Origin: Gp7-AA6 sp036395755
Lineage (GTDB): Bacteria; Acidobacteriota; Thermoanaerobaculia; UBA5066; Gp7-AA6
DNA: 64,000 nt
Assembly: GCA_036395755.1 (NCBI GenBank)
Contig: DASWCZ010000058.1
Location: 1 to 64,000 of the forward strand
Direction: 5' to 3'
Part shown: one piece after another, positions 46,961 to 57,350 of the stretch
Numbering within the stretch: position 1 is the stretch's first letter
How the letters are laid out: each line of letters begins with the position of its first letter
The notes under the pieces: generated by a model
Told to the model about the DNA's origin: nothing
Database searches by the model: none
What the model saw: the letters and a program-made list of their open reading frames with translations, nothing else
Position numbers and translations under genes: made by a program

Positions 46961-47941
46961 ATGACCGACCGTGCCATCCTGTTTCTACAACTGGGAGGTC
47001 CTGAAAATCTCCGGGAAGTCCCCTCCTTTCTCTACCGCCTCTTCTCCGATCCCGACGTCATCCGGGTGAAACCGGCGATCCTGCGCAGGACGATCGCGGC
47101 TTCGATCGCGCTCGCGCGCCAGCGCACGTCCCGCTCGCTCTACGCTTCCATCGGCGGCGGGTCCCCCATCCGCCGGTGGACCGAGGCACAGGCCGCCGGC
47201 GTCGAGAAGATCCTTCGCGAATCGGGGCACGACGCCTTCGTCCGGGCGGCGATGAATTGCTCGGCACCTCTCGTCGAGGACGTGGTGGCCGAGCTTGCCG
47301 GCCGCGGGATCCGCCGGTTTCTCGCGTTCCCGCTCTACCCGCAGTATTCGTTGACGACGACGAAGGGAGCCCTCGAGCGTTCCCGCGCGGCCGTCGCGAA
47401 GTCGGCACGCGGAGCGGATTTCCTCGAGCTCGGCTCCTGGCCGGTTCACCCCGGTTTCGTTGCCGCCCACGCCGAGTCGATCTGCGAGGAAATCGCGCGG
47501 TTTCCGGATCCGCGCCCCGAGGGAATCCACCTGCTCTACTCCGCGCACTCGATCCCGAAGAAGCTCGTCACGCGGGAGGGGGATCCTTACCCGCGCGAGG
47601 TCGAGGCGTCCGTCGCGGCGATCAACGCGGCGCTCGGCGGTCGGTCGCCGTCCTCGCTCGCGTACCAGTCGAAGCTCGGCCCGATCGAGTGGCTCGGCCC
47701 TCCCACCCTGGACGAGATCGGCCGGCTGGGAAGGGCCGGTGTCGGTCAGGTGCTCGTCATTCCCATCGCGTTCGTCAGCGACCACGTCGAGACGCTCTAC
47801 GAGGTGGACCAGCTCTTCGCGGAAGCGGCGCGGAAAACGGGAATCCCGCACTTCCGGCGGACGCCAGGGTTGAACGATCGCCCGACTTTCCTTCGCGCGC
47901 TCGCCGACCTCGCGCTTTCGAGCAAGCCCTTCTGGGGATGA
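46961..47941 (+). CDS. hemH: Ferrochelatase
   Basis: 326 residues. It inserts Fe2+ into protoporphyrin IX. The start MTDRAILFLQLGGPENLREV is typical. The catalytic His lies in LYSAHSIPKK and the conserved acidic residue in FVSDHVETLYEVDQ. LAFPLYPQYS and SLAYQSKLGPIEWLGP are further family blocks. The ATG at 46961 is 97 nt after hemN. The stop overlaps the next gene (ATGA), coupling iron insertion to protoporphyrin formation. Confidence 0.97.
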   Translation: MTDRAILFLQLGGPENLREVPSFLYRLFSDPDVIRVKPAILRRTIAASIALARQRTSRSLYASIGGGSPIRRWTEAQAAGVEKILRESGHDAFVRAAMNCSAPLVEDVVAELAGRGIRRFLAFPLYPQYSLTTTKGALERSRAAVAKSARGADFLELGSWPVHPGFVAAHAESICEEIARFPDPRPEGIHLLYSAHSIPKKLVTREGDPYPREVEASVAAINAALGGRSPSSLAYQSKLGPIEWLGPPTLDEIGRLGRAGVGQVLVIPIAFVSDHVETLYEVDQLFAEAARKTGIPHFRRTPGLNDRPTFLRALADLALSSKPFWG

Positions 47942-49242
47942 CGACCGTGGTCGTCGGCGCGGGCCTCGCCGGGCTCGTGCGGGCCCGGGCCCTCGCCGCG
48001 CGAGGCGAGGACGTGATGATCTTCGAGTCGTCCGACCGGGCCGGGGGGGTCGTCCGATCCGAGAAAGTCGACGGCTACCTCCTGGAGCTGGGGCCGAACA
48101 CGGTCCGATCGACGCCGGAGCTCTGGGGCCTCGTCCACGAGCTCGGCCTCGAATCCGAAGCGCTCCTCGCCGACCCCCGCATGCCGCGGTACATCGACTT
48201 CGGCGGCCGCCTGCATTCCCTCCCCACCTCGCCGGGAGCATTTCTGCGCTCGGATCTGCTCTCGACGCGCGGCAAGCTCCGAGTCCTCGCCGAGCCGTTC
48301 ACGCGGCCGGGAGACCCAAGGGGTGAGACCGTGCGCGAGTTCTTCACGAGACGGCTCGGAAAAGAGGTCGCCGATCGACTCGTCGATCCGTTCGTGTCGG
48401 GAATCTGGGCCGGGAGCTCCGACCGGCTCTCCGTGGAAGGAGCGTTCCCGGCGCTCGCGAAATGGGAAGCGGAGCGCGGAAGCCTGACTCGCGGAGCGCT
48501 CGCCGCCCGGCGCGACGCTTCCCGGGAGCAGGCGGCGAGAAAGCGCGGCCTTCTCTCCTTCCGCGCGGGCCTCGAAATGCTTCCGCGGCGACTCGCAGAG
48601 GACCTCGGGTCAAGGGCACGCTTCGGGATGGCCGTCGACTCGGTCGACCGGGCCGCGCGCGGCTGGACGCTTTTGATTGCCGGACAGAAGGTGGAGGTCG
48701 AGCGGATGTGCATCGCGACTCCGGCCGGCGAGGCAGCGCGGCTCGTCGAGGGTGTCGCGCCGGACGCGGCTGCCGCTCTCTCGGGGATCCCGCACGCGCC
48801 CCTGGTCGTTGTCCACCTGTCCGCGCCCGCTAAGGAGCGGCCCCCCGGTTTCGGACATCTCGTCGTCCCGCAGTCAGGCCGCCGCATCCTCGGGGCGATC
48901 TGGTCCTCGAGTCTCTTCGCCGGCCGCGCTCCCCCGAACCGGGCTCTCTACACGACCTTTCTCGGCGGCGCGCGGGATCCCGGCGCTCTCGAGCTCGCGG
49001 ACTCGGACGTCATCGAGATCGCGTCCCGTGACCTCTGCGCCGCTCTGGAAACTCCGCAGGTCTTCGAGCCCGTCCGAGTTACGCGATATCCCCGTGCGAT
49101 CCCGCAATACGACCTCGACCATCGCGGTCGCATGGAGGCCCTTTCGCGCGCCGAGAAGTCCCTGCCCGGGCTCTCTTTCGTCGGGAGCTACCGGGGCGGG
49201 ATCTCGGTCGGCGACGTCGTTCGGACGGCCCTCGCCGTCTGA
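47938..49242 (+). CDS. hemY: Protoporphyrinogen/coproporphyrinogen oxidase, HemY type (FAD)
   Basis: 434 residues. The FAD Rossmann motif VVVGAGLAGLVRARALAARG followed by FESSDRAGG is at the N-terminus. LELGPNTVR, DRLVDPFVSGIWAGSSDRLS and SFVGSYRGGISVGDVV near the C-terminus are HemY/PPOX blocks. With HemN upstream the likely reaction is protoporphyrinogen IX to protoporphyrin IX. Without biochemical data a coproporphyrinogen oxidase role cannot be fully excluded. Last gene of the acnA-hemE-N-H-Y run. Confidence 0.93.
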   Translation: MTTVVVGAGLAGLVRARALAARGEDVMIFESSDRAGGVVRSEKVDGYLLELGPNTVRSTPELWGLVHELGLESEALLADPRMPRYIDFGGRLHSLPTSPGAFLRSDLLSTRGKLRVLAEPFTRPGDPRGETVREFFTRRLGKEVADRLVDPFVSGIWAGSSDRLSVEGAFPALAKWEAERGSLTRGALAARRDASREQAARKRGLLSFRAGLEMLPRRLAEDLGSRARFGMAVDSVDRAARGWTLLIAGQKVEVERMCIATPAGEAARLVEGVAPDAAAALSGIPHAPLVVVHLSAPAKERPPGFGHLVVPQSGRRILGAIWSSSLFAGRAPPNRALYTTFLGGARDPGALELADSDVIEIASRDLCAALETPQVFEPVRVTRYPRAIPQYDLDHRGRMEALSRAEKSLPGLSFVGSYRGGISVGDVVRTALAV

Positions 49243-49358
49243 CGAGGCGTCCTCTCGGGAGGACGATTCGGTCTGGGACGCCTCCGGTAAAGCACTGAGA
49301 ACGTTGGACGACCTTCTGGTCCGTTGCTTGCGTGTCAGTGGCACCGGAGGGTTTAACG

Positions 49359-50300
49359 ATGATGAAGACTTTGAAGACGCGACATACCGGCGTCGTGGCG
49401 ATCGGAATCGCCCTCGCCGGCTTCTTTGCGGTATCCGCAGCGGCGAGCGCCCAGTATCCGAACGAATACCGGAACCGGGGCCGCCTCGAGAGCCGGTCCT
49501 ACGAACGGATGCGTCAGTACGCCCATCAGCTCGACGGGCTCGCCCAGCACGCCCGCGAGCAGGCGCACGCCCAGCAAGGCGGCTATCGCGGCTTCCGGCG
49601 GGACACCAAGTTCTTAAGATCGATCGATCACTTCGCGGACCGCACGGACCGGTTCCACGAGCGGATGGATACGTACCAGACGCAGCCCTGGGCCGTCGAC
49701 GATGAGATCAACCATCTGTTGAGCGACGCGCGCAACGTCCAGTATCGGCTGCGCCGGGCCCGGTTCGTCGACGAGCACACGGTCGAAGACTGGAACAACG
49801 TCGTCGATCTGCTGAACCGGATGTCCGCCGAATACCGGGCGGGCATCGGATATGGCGGCGGGCGCTGGCGCAACCGCAGAAATGAGCCTCCGAGCAGTGT
49901 GCCCCCGCCGGGCACCTATCGGGAGCCGAATCCGAACGAGCCGCCCCCGCCGGACTATCGCGAGGGTCAGGGAAACTATCGCCGGGGCCAGGGTGATCTC
50001 CGGCAGCTCGCGGTCGAGCTCGACGAGCGGGCGGCCCGGGCGAGCCAGCTCGCCGGCGGGTACTCCGGATACTCCCCGAACGTTGCCCACTTCAGCGAAC
50101 AGGCTCGAAGCTTCCGAGGTCTGGTCGAGCAGAACCGGATCAACGGCCCGGAGCTTCGGTCGCAGGTCAACCACCTGCTCGAAGATGCACAGAGCGCGCA
50201 ACAGGAGCTCACCCGACGGCCCGGGACCGTTTCGCGCGAGGTCGCGGACGAGTGGAACGCGATCGTTCAGATCCTGACGCGGATGCGCGACTCGGTCTGA
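49359..50300 (+). CDS. Secreted protein with internally duplicated helical domain, unknown function
   Basis: 313 residues from tandem ATGs at 49359/49362 after GGAGG. A signal peptide ends near SAAASA|QY. Two homologous halves (about 48-165 and 215-311) share an early L..L/LA.....A, then a block like E-I/L-x-x-x-V/I-N-H-L-L-x-D-A-x-x-x-Q-x-x-L, then D-x-W-N-x-I/V-V-x-x-L-x-R-M. The linker is Pro/Gly/Asn/Arg-rich. I do not recognise a named family. It is followed by a strong intrinsic terminator and separated from hemY by 116 nt, so it is probably its own transcription unit. Confidence 0.8.
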   Translation: MMKTLKTRHTGVVAIGIALAGFFAVSAAASAQYPNEYRNRGRLESRSYERMRQYAHQLDGLAQHAREQAHAQQGGYRGFRRDTKFLRSIDHFADRTDRFHERMDTYQTQPWAVDDEINHLLSDARNVQYRLRRARFVDEHTVEDWNNVVDLLNRMSAEYRAGIGYGGGRWRNRRNEPPSSVPPPGTYREPNPNEPPPPDYREGQGNYRRGQGDLRQLAVELDERAARASQLAGGYSGYSPNVAHFSEQARSFRGLVEQNRINGPELRSQVNHLLEDAQSAQQELTRRPGTVSREVADEWNAIVQILTRMRDSV

Positions 50301-50322
50301 CTCCAATCGGAAGCGATTCGAC

Positions 50323-50351
50323 GCGGGGGCTTGCGCCCCCGCCTTTTTTTT
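50323..50351 (+). terminator. Rho-independent terminator
   Basis: GCGGGGGC (50323-50330), loop TTGC, GCCCCCGC (50335-50342), then C and eight T. This is the clearest intrinsic terminator in the window, placed 23 nt after the stop of the duplicated secreted protein. Confidence 0.92.
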
Positions 50352-50388
50352 GACGCTAGAATCCGCCGCCAGCGAGTGGACGAAACAG

Positions 50389-51411
50389 ATGGCGATCGGC
50401 ATCCGGGCAGAGGGCTTGCGGAAGGTATACACGTCGCCGCCCCCTGCCGCGGCGGCTGGGAAGGGCGCCGGATTCTCCTTCCTCGCGCGCGGAAAGGGGC
50501 CGAAGCACAAATACGAGGTCGTCGCTCTGGACGACCTTTCGCTCGAAGTTGCGCCCGGCGAGATCTTCGGCCTGCTCGGCCCCAACGGCGCGGGCAAGTC
50601 GACGACCGTGGGAGTCCTGACCACCCGGATCCGTCCGACAGCCGGAAGGGCGTGGATCGGATCTCACGACGTCTGGAAAGAGCGGGTTCCCGTCAAGCGC
50701 CTAATCGGCGTCGTGCCCCAGCGGCAGAACCTCGATCTCGCGCTGACCGCGCGCGAGATCCTGACCTTCCACGGCGCCTATTTCGGCGTCCCTCCTGCGG
50801 AGCGCGAGCGACGTGCGCGGGAGCTGCTCGAGCGCTTCCAGCTCACCGACCGGGCCGATCGCCTCGTCCTCGCCTTCTCCGGCGGGATGCTCCAGAGGCT
50901 GTCCATCGCGCGCGCCCTCATGCACGATCCCAAAGTGCTCTTTTTGGACGAGCCGAGCGCGGGCCTCGATCCCCAGACGCGGCTCCTCCTCTGGGACCTG
51001 ATCCGGAGCGACAACCAGCGCGGCACGACGATTCTCCTGACCACCCACAACATGGAGGAGGCCGACGCGCTCTGCTCGCGCGTCTCGATCGTGGACCACG
51101 GCCGGATGATCGCGCTGGGGAAGCCGGCGGAGCTCAAGCGCTCGATCCCCGGCGGCTACGTGGTCCGGCTCCATCTCGCGTCCGCGCCGCCTCCGTTGCT
51201 GGCGAGCTTTGAGCGACTGCCGGGCGTGACCGGGGTCCGGACTTCCGGCGACGGCGCCGTCGATCTCTACGCGGACCGCGGAGGCGCGCTCCTTCCCGAA
51301 ATCGCACGGCTCTCGACCGAGGCGGCAGTCGAGATTCGCGACGTGAAGATTTCCGAACCCTCGCTCGAGAACCTCTTCCTCCACCACACCGGCCGGAGCC
51401 TACGGGATTGA
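50389..51411 (+). CDS. ABC transporter ATP-binding protein (ABC-2 export type)
   Basis: 340 residues. Walker A GPNGAGKST, Q-loop VVPQRQNLD, signature AFSGGMLQRLSIARAL, Walker B VLFLDEPSAGLDP and switch TTHNMEEADALC are all intact. A C-terminal domain of about 85 residues follows, as in DrrA/NatA-type ATPases. A 25-residue Pro/Ala/Gly/Lys insertion sits between the first strand and the Walker A region. The ATG at 50389 is preferred over a TTG at 50350 that lies in the terminator T run. The stop overlaps the permease start (TTGA). Substrate unknown. Confidence 0.93.
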   Translation: MAIGIRAEGLRKVYTSPPPAAAAGKGAGFSFLARGKGPKHKYEVVALDDLSLEVAPGEIFGLLGPNGAGKSTTVGVLTTRIRPTAGRAWIGSHDVWKERVPVKRLIGVVPQRQNLDLALTAREILTFHGAYFGVPPAERERRARELLERFQLTDRADRLVLAFSGGMLQRLSIARALMHDPKVLFLDEPSAGLDPQTRLLLWDLIRSDNQRGTTILLTTHNMEEADALCSRVSIVDHGRMIALGKPAELKRSIPGGYVVRLHLASAPPPLLASFERLPGVTGVRTSGDGAVDLYADRGGALLPEIARLSTEAAVEIRDVKISEPSLENLFLHHTGRSLRD

Positions 51412-52178
51412 ACCTGAAGACGTTCCTCGCGATGCTCCACCGAGATGCTCACGTCGCGCGGCGCAACTTCGTGACGCTTCTCCTCCAGACGCTGTTTCAG
51501 CCGATGCTCCTCGTCTTCGTCTTCGGAAAGGTCATGACGTCGAGTGGCCTGATCCGGCCGGAGTACAAGGGCATGCTGCTCCCCGGAATCATCGCGCTCG
51601 CCATGCTTCTGTCCGGCGTCTGGTCGGTCGCGATGCCGCTCGTTTCCGAGTTCCAGTTCACGAAGGAGATCGAAGATCGGCTGCTTTCACCCATGGAGAT
51701 CGAATGGGTCGCCGTCGAGAAGGTCGTCGCCGGAATGCTCCAGGCGATCGCCGCCGGCCTGATCGTCATCCCGACCGCCTGGCTCGTCATGGGTTCGGGA
51801 GTCGGCCTGTCGTTTTCCCGCCCGCTCGAGTTCCTTGCGCTCGCGCTCCTCGTCTCGTGTCTCGCGGCCGCTGTCGGGCTCACGCTCGGCACCAGCGTGG
51901 GCCAGACACAGATCGGGTTGATGTTCTCTCTCGTGATCGCGCCGATGATCTTCTTTGGCTGCGCGTACTACCCGTGGAGCGCGCTTCGGGTCTTCCCGGT
52001 GCTCCAGAAGGTGGTGTTGATCAACCCGATCGTGTATGCCAGCGAAGGGTTCCGGTCCGCGCTTGTGCCGCGCTTTCCGCACTTGCCGAAGGCGGCGATC
52101 TACGGCGGGCTCATCCTCTTCGACGCGCTGTTCGTTTCGTTCGGCATGAGACAGTTCCGCCGAAAGGCGGTCGGATAG
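51408..52178 (+). CDS. ABC-2 type transporter permease
   Basis: 256 residues, TTG start overlapping the ATPase stop. Six hydrophobic helices fit ABC-2 permeases: about 23-40, 58-78, 110-130, 140-162, 170-190 and 225-245. The family segment FTKEIEDRLLSPMEIEWVAVEKV and the late NPIVYASEGFR are characteristic of DrrB/NodJ-like exporters. It pairs with the upstream ATPase to form a one-permease exporter, probably homodimeric. It is convergent with the small periplasmic protein gene 14 nt away. Confidence 0.92.
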   Translation: MNLKTFLAMLHRDAHVARRNFVTLLLQTLFQPMLLVFVFGKVMTSSGLIRPEYKGMLLPGIIALAMLLSGVWSVAMPLVSEFQFTKEIEDRLLSPMEIEWVAVEKVVAGMLQAIAAGLIVIPTAWLVMGSGVGLSFSRPLEFLALALLVSCLAAAVGLTLGTSVGQTQIGLMFSLVIAPMIFFGCAYYPWSALRVFPVLQKVVLINPIVYASEGFRSALVPRFPHLPKAAIYGGLILFDALFVSFGMRQFRRKAVG

Positions 52179-52191
52179 CCGGCCCGAAGGC

Positions 52192-52506
52192 TCAGTACCC
52201 GGTTTTCTTCGCCTTCGCCTTCCCTTTGCTCATCTCACCCACGTGCACCCAGTAGGCGGTGAGCTTGCCGTTCTTCATCTTCGTCTTGTAGTGGACGGTC
52301 TCCCCTTCCGCCATCGGCTTGCCCAGTAGTTTGGTCGACTTCGTCCAGTAGATCTCGGATTCCTTGCCGTCCTTGTCCTTGACCATCATCATGTTCTGGT
52401 CGCTGTGCACCATCGTGATCGTCGCCTCGTGCGTCTTGCCCATCGCGAGCGCCGAACCCGAAAGGACCAGAATGAGAATCACCGAAAGCGCTGCAACCTT
52501 TCGCAT
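52192..52506 (-). CDS. Small periplasmic OB-fold-like protein, last gene of the copper cluster
   Basis: 104 residues, ATG at 52506 after AAAGGAGATCC. A signal peptide ends near SALA|MG. The mature part reads HEATITMVHSDQNMMMVKD, then SEIYWTKSTKLLG and a Lys-rich tail. It aligns by eye with the product at 57028 (T-I-x-x-V-H, T-K-S-T, matching lengths), and both resemble small DUF5666-type beta-barrel domains. Met/His content suggests, but does not prove, metal contact. Function unknown. Confidence 0.72.
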   Translation of the reverse strand: MRKVAALSVILILVLSGSALAMGKTHEATITMVHSDQNMMMVKDKDGKESEIYWTKSTKLLGKPMAEGETVHYKTKMKNGKLTAYWVHVGEMSKGKAKAKKTGY

Positions 52507-52623
52507 CGAAGGATCTCCTTTCGATGATCGAGGAAGCAGGATCTCTGCCACGGCCGCTCGGCGCCGCCTTCGCCCGTTCACGGGCCGTTCATGAAGCGAC
52601 TCTTTGCGGCTCAATCCGAGAAC

Positions 52624-52860
52624 TTATTTCTGCTCCGCCGCCTTGCAGCAGCACTTCTCGACGGTCTTCTTGGCCAGCGTGCAGTAGAGCTTGCCGTCCT
52701 TCTGCTGGACGCAGCAACACTGATCGACGGTCTTGCCGGTCAGCGTGCAGACCCACTTTGCCGTGTCACGGTCGGCGACGACCGCGCGGCCGGAGACCAG
52801 ACCACCGATCGTCGCGACGATCGCCAGTGCGGGGACGGCGAACAGAACTTTCTTCTTCAT
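52624..52860 (-). CDS. Cys-triplet mini-protein, probable secreted metal binder
   Basis: 78 residues, ATG at 52860 after AAAGGAGAAGCC. A hydrophobic signal (about 5-24) is followed by two copies of the motif C-T-L-x-x-K-T-V-x-x-C-C-C (about residues 38-50 and 60-72). That gives eight Cys in a mature domain of about 50 residues. It lies 22 nt after csoR and three genes from the copper-ATPase stop, so soft-metal (Cu+) binding is the natural guess. No named family recognised. Confidence 0.75.
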   Translation of the reverse strand: MKKKVLFAVPALAIVATIGGLVSGRAVVADRDTAKWVCTLTGKTVDQCCCVQQKDGKLYCTLAKKTVEKCCCKAAEQK

Positions 52861-52882
52861 GGCTTCTCCTTTGCTCCATTCG

Positions 52883-53203
52883 TCATTTCACCATTCGATC
52901 GAGGATTTCGAGCAGCTGCTCGGAGACGTCTTTGGCGTGTCCCGCGCGAATGCCTTCGACCGCGCACTTCTCCACGTAGCTTCGGACGATGAGCTTGCCC
53001 GCCGCGCGAAGCGCCTCCTGGGCCGCGGCGATCTGTTGCAGGATCTCGGCGCACGGCCGGTTGGCCTCGAGCATGCGCTCGATACCGTCCACCTGCCCGC
53101 GCGCCCGGTTCAAACGACGGCGGACGTCGGCTTTTCTCTCGTCGGTCACGAAAGGCGGCCCGACGACCGGCAGAAATCGCTGCGCGCCCTGTTTCGGAGT
53201 CAT
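52883..53203 (-). CDS. csoR: CsoR/RcnR-family metal-sensing repressor with Cys-Tyr-Cys triad
   Basis: 106 residues. The all-helical DUF156 fold is shown by RRRLNRARGQVDGIERMLEAN and CAEILQQIAAAQEAL. In CsoR the Cu(I) ligands are Cys-x24-His-x3-Cys. Here they are Cys51, Tyr76 and Cys80, so the His is replaced by Tyr. The start is taken as ATG 53203; a GTG at 53149 closer to the conserved core is an alternative and neither has a clear Shine-Dalgarno. A palindromic operator sits 14 nt upstream. Copper context is strong, but the altered triad leaves another inducer (for example sulfide/persulfide, as for CstR) open. Confidence 0.88.
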   Translation of the reverse strand: MTPKQGAQRFLPVVGPPFVTDERKADVRRRLNRARGQVDGIERMLEANRPCAEILQQIAAAQEALRAAGKLIVRSYVEKCAVEGIRAGHAKDVSEQLLEILDRMVK

Positions 53204-53216
53204 GGCCGGACCAAAC

Positions 53217-53235
53217 TATACTCCCCTGGAGTATA
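53217..53235. promoter_or_regulatory. CsoR-type operator palindrome
   Basis: TATACTCCCCTGGAGTATA is a perfect 8-bp inverted repeat around a 3-bp centre, 14 nt upstream of csoR and 28 nt after the copA stop. G/C-rich centres flanked by TA-rich arms (TACCCC..GGGGTA type) are the known CsoR box layout. It probably controls an internal promoter for csoR, the Cys-triplet gene and the gene at 52192. Confidence 0.75.
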
Positions 53236-53262
53236 TTCCTCGGCATCATCTTCCCACGGCTG

Positions 53263-55536
<2,274 letters not shown>

Positions 55537-55546
55537 ATGATTGTCC

Positions 55547-57031
55547 TCACTTCCGCGAAGGCAGGCCCATCGTCATTCCCGAGTGTTCCATTCCTCCATG
55601 GGGCTTGCCCCAACGAACGCGGAGGAATACGTGATACGAAACGGGCGAGCTTCCATAAACACGCTCGAGACCCGAAGGGAAACTATAGGCGGTCAGGTCG
55701 GCGCCGGCGCCCACATGAAGAGCCGGCGCCAGCAGGAAGTCGCGGAGGTAGCCGACCGTCAGAGCCCCGATCCGCGCGACGTCCGGTACATCGATCGCCG
55801 GCGCCACCTCGGCGCCCTTGAACTCCAGAAGCCTCCGGTCCTTCTCGACCCACTCCGCGCGCCCGTAGATCTGATCCGAGCCTGTGAGCTGGTACGCCGC
55901 CTCGAGGAGAACCGAGTCGGAGACGCCGTGAACCTCGTTGTCCCGGCCCCAGAGCAGCGTCGCGGCGAAGGGGCGGTCTCCCTCCGCCCCGTAGTGGAGC
56001 GAAGCAGTCGTCCGGTGCAGGTCTCCCGGCGCGGCGGCTTCCGGTTCGTGAAGGAACGCGTGCGAAACCTGCGCGGACCAGCCCGCGGGGAAAGAAAGCT
56101 TCACCCGTCCAGCGGCCGAATCGATCCTTCCGCCTTCGATGTCCCAGCGATGCTCGTCCGGCTCCGCGCCGTGGAATACCGATCCTTCGACGGAGACGGC
56201 TTTCCAGCCCGCGCCGAGCGTGGCCACGTTGAAGGCGATGTGTGTCGAATCCTGCCAGTGATGCCCGAGGGGGGCCGTGGGGTTCTCTCCGGAGGAGGCC
56301 CGGTGCATGAACGCGGTCGGGCCGATCGCCGGTTCCCCGACCGGCGCAAGCTGAACCCACCACGCCGAGTCGGCGCCCAACGGCGCGCGGTACGTCGCCG
56401 AGAGGTTCATGAAGAAGTCGTGCGGGTGCTGGCGGTCGACGAGGGGACCCCCGCGGTAGCTTTCGCCGGTCTGGAAGAGCTCGGGCGAGCCGCGCTTTTC
56501 GAAAGTTGCCGGCTCGAGGGAGTTCATCATCATGAGGGACAGACGGCCCGGTCCCAGGTCGTGGGCGAGGTGGAGCATGTTCCAGTTACTAGACTCCAGG
56601 GCGTCGTCCCCGGATCGGCCGCCCTGGTGGTTGTAGGAGAGTCTCGCGACGCCGAGCACCATGAAGTGCCAGCCGGGCATCGCCATGCCGGCCATCGGGT
56701 CGCGCGGCGTCATCCCGGTCATGAGCGTCATGTCGGACTGGAAAAGGTTTCGGTCGACTGGCTTCTGTTCCATTTCCATATTCATTTCCATCTGGCCGTG
56801 CTCATGCTGCGGAGAAGGCGTGCTTCCGTGGCCAGCGTGCGGCGTCTGCGCGGGTGCGGGCACCGCGGTCGGTGACACGGTCGCGCCGTGCTGGTGCGAA
56901 GAGGGTTGGGGCGCCGGTGTCGGAGTCACTGCCGGCGCCGGCGGGGCATGATGCTCGTGCTGCGCGAACGCCGCGGTGGAAACCATGCCGCCCAAGAGAA
57001 GCGCGGCGAAAAGAACCTTCATCGCGGTCAC
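55547..57031 (-). CDS. His/Met-rich putative outer-membrane beta-barrel protein of the copper cluster
   Basis: 494 residues from a GTG at 57031 that overlaps the upstream stop (GTGA); ATG 57022 is equally possible. After the signal peptide (cleavage near AFA|QH), residues 25-90 are His/Pro/Thr-rich, then Met-rich (MEMNMEME, MTLMTGMTPRDPMAGMAM). The rest has alternating, aromatic-bounded strands such as GWSAQVSHAFL and ATLLWGRDNEV, and ends HVFLRVRWGKP. It looks like a periplasm-facing metal-rich head on a barrel. Analogy to CopB is functional only; I do not recognise the family. Confidence 0.75.
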   Translation of the reverse strand: MTAMKVLFAALLLGGMVSTAAFAQHEHHAPPAPAVTPTPAPQPSSHQHGATVSPTAVPAPAQTPHAGHGSTPSPQHEHGQMEMNMEMEQKPVDRNLFQSDMTLMTGMTPRDPMAGMAMPGWHFMVLGVARLSYNHQGGRSGDDALESSNWNMLHLAHDLGPGRLSLMMMNSLEPATFEKRGSPELFQTGESYRGGPLVDRQHPHDFFMNLSATYRAPLGADSAWWVQLAPVGEPAIGPTAFMHRASSGENPTAPLGHHWQDSTHIAFNVATLGAGWKAVSVEGSVFHGAEPDEHRWDIEGGRIDSAAGRVKLSFPAGWSAQVSHAFLHEPEAAAPGDLHRTTASLHYGAEGDRPFAATLLWGRDNEVHGVSDSVLLEAAYQLTGSDQIYGRAEWVEKDRRLLEFKGAEVAPAIDVPDVARIGALTVGYLRDFLLAPALHVGAGADLTAYSFPSGLERVYGSSPVSYHVFLRVRWGKPHGGMEHSGMTMGLPSRK

Positions 57032-57339
57032 TTGTGCCGCCGAGTAGTGGCTGCCGAAGGAAGACGGATCTCGGTGGCGCTTCCGTCCGCCGCGAGGTGC
57101 ACGACGACGCGCGACCCGGCCATCAGATCCGCCGCCGTCGTCTTCGCGTTTCCTCGAAAGTATCTCGTCGATTTCGTCAACGGGACCGACACAGACTTTC
57201 CGTCCTTCGTCTGGACGTCGAGATGGTCGGGATGAACCGTGAGGATGGTTCCCATGACGTGCCCGTGCCCGTGGGCGATTGCAGCGGCGGACGCGGCGAG
57301 CAGGATCGCCATGCAGGAATACGTGATTGCTTTGCGCAT
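57028..57339 (-). CDS. Small periplasmic OB-fold-like protein (paralogue of the 52192 product)
   Basis: 103 residues from ATG 57339, chosen because GGAGAAAGAC precedes it; ATG 57354, overlapping the cytochrome stop, is the alternative. The signal peptide ends near AIA|HGHGH. The mature protein has MGTILTVHPDHLDVQTKDG, then VPLTKSTRYF and ADLMAGSRVVVHL. T-I-x-x-V-H and T-K-S-T match the product at 52192. Function unknown; co-transcribed between a cytochrome c and the outer-membrane protein. Confidence 0.75.
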   Translation of the reverse strand: MRKAITYSCMAILLAASAAAIAHGHGHVMGTILTVHPDHLDVQTKDGKSVSVPLTKSTRYFRGNAKTTAADLMAGSRVVVHLAADGSATEIRLPSAATTRRHK

Positions 57340-57350
57340 GTCTTTCTCCG

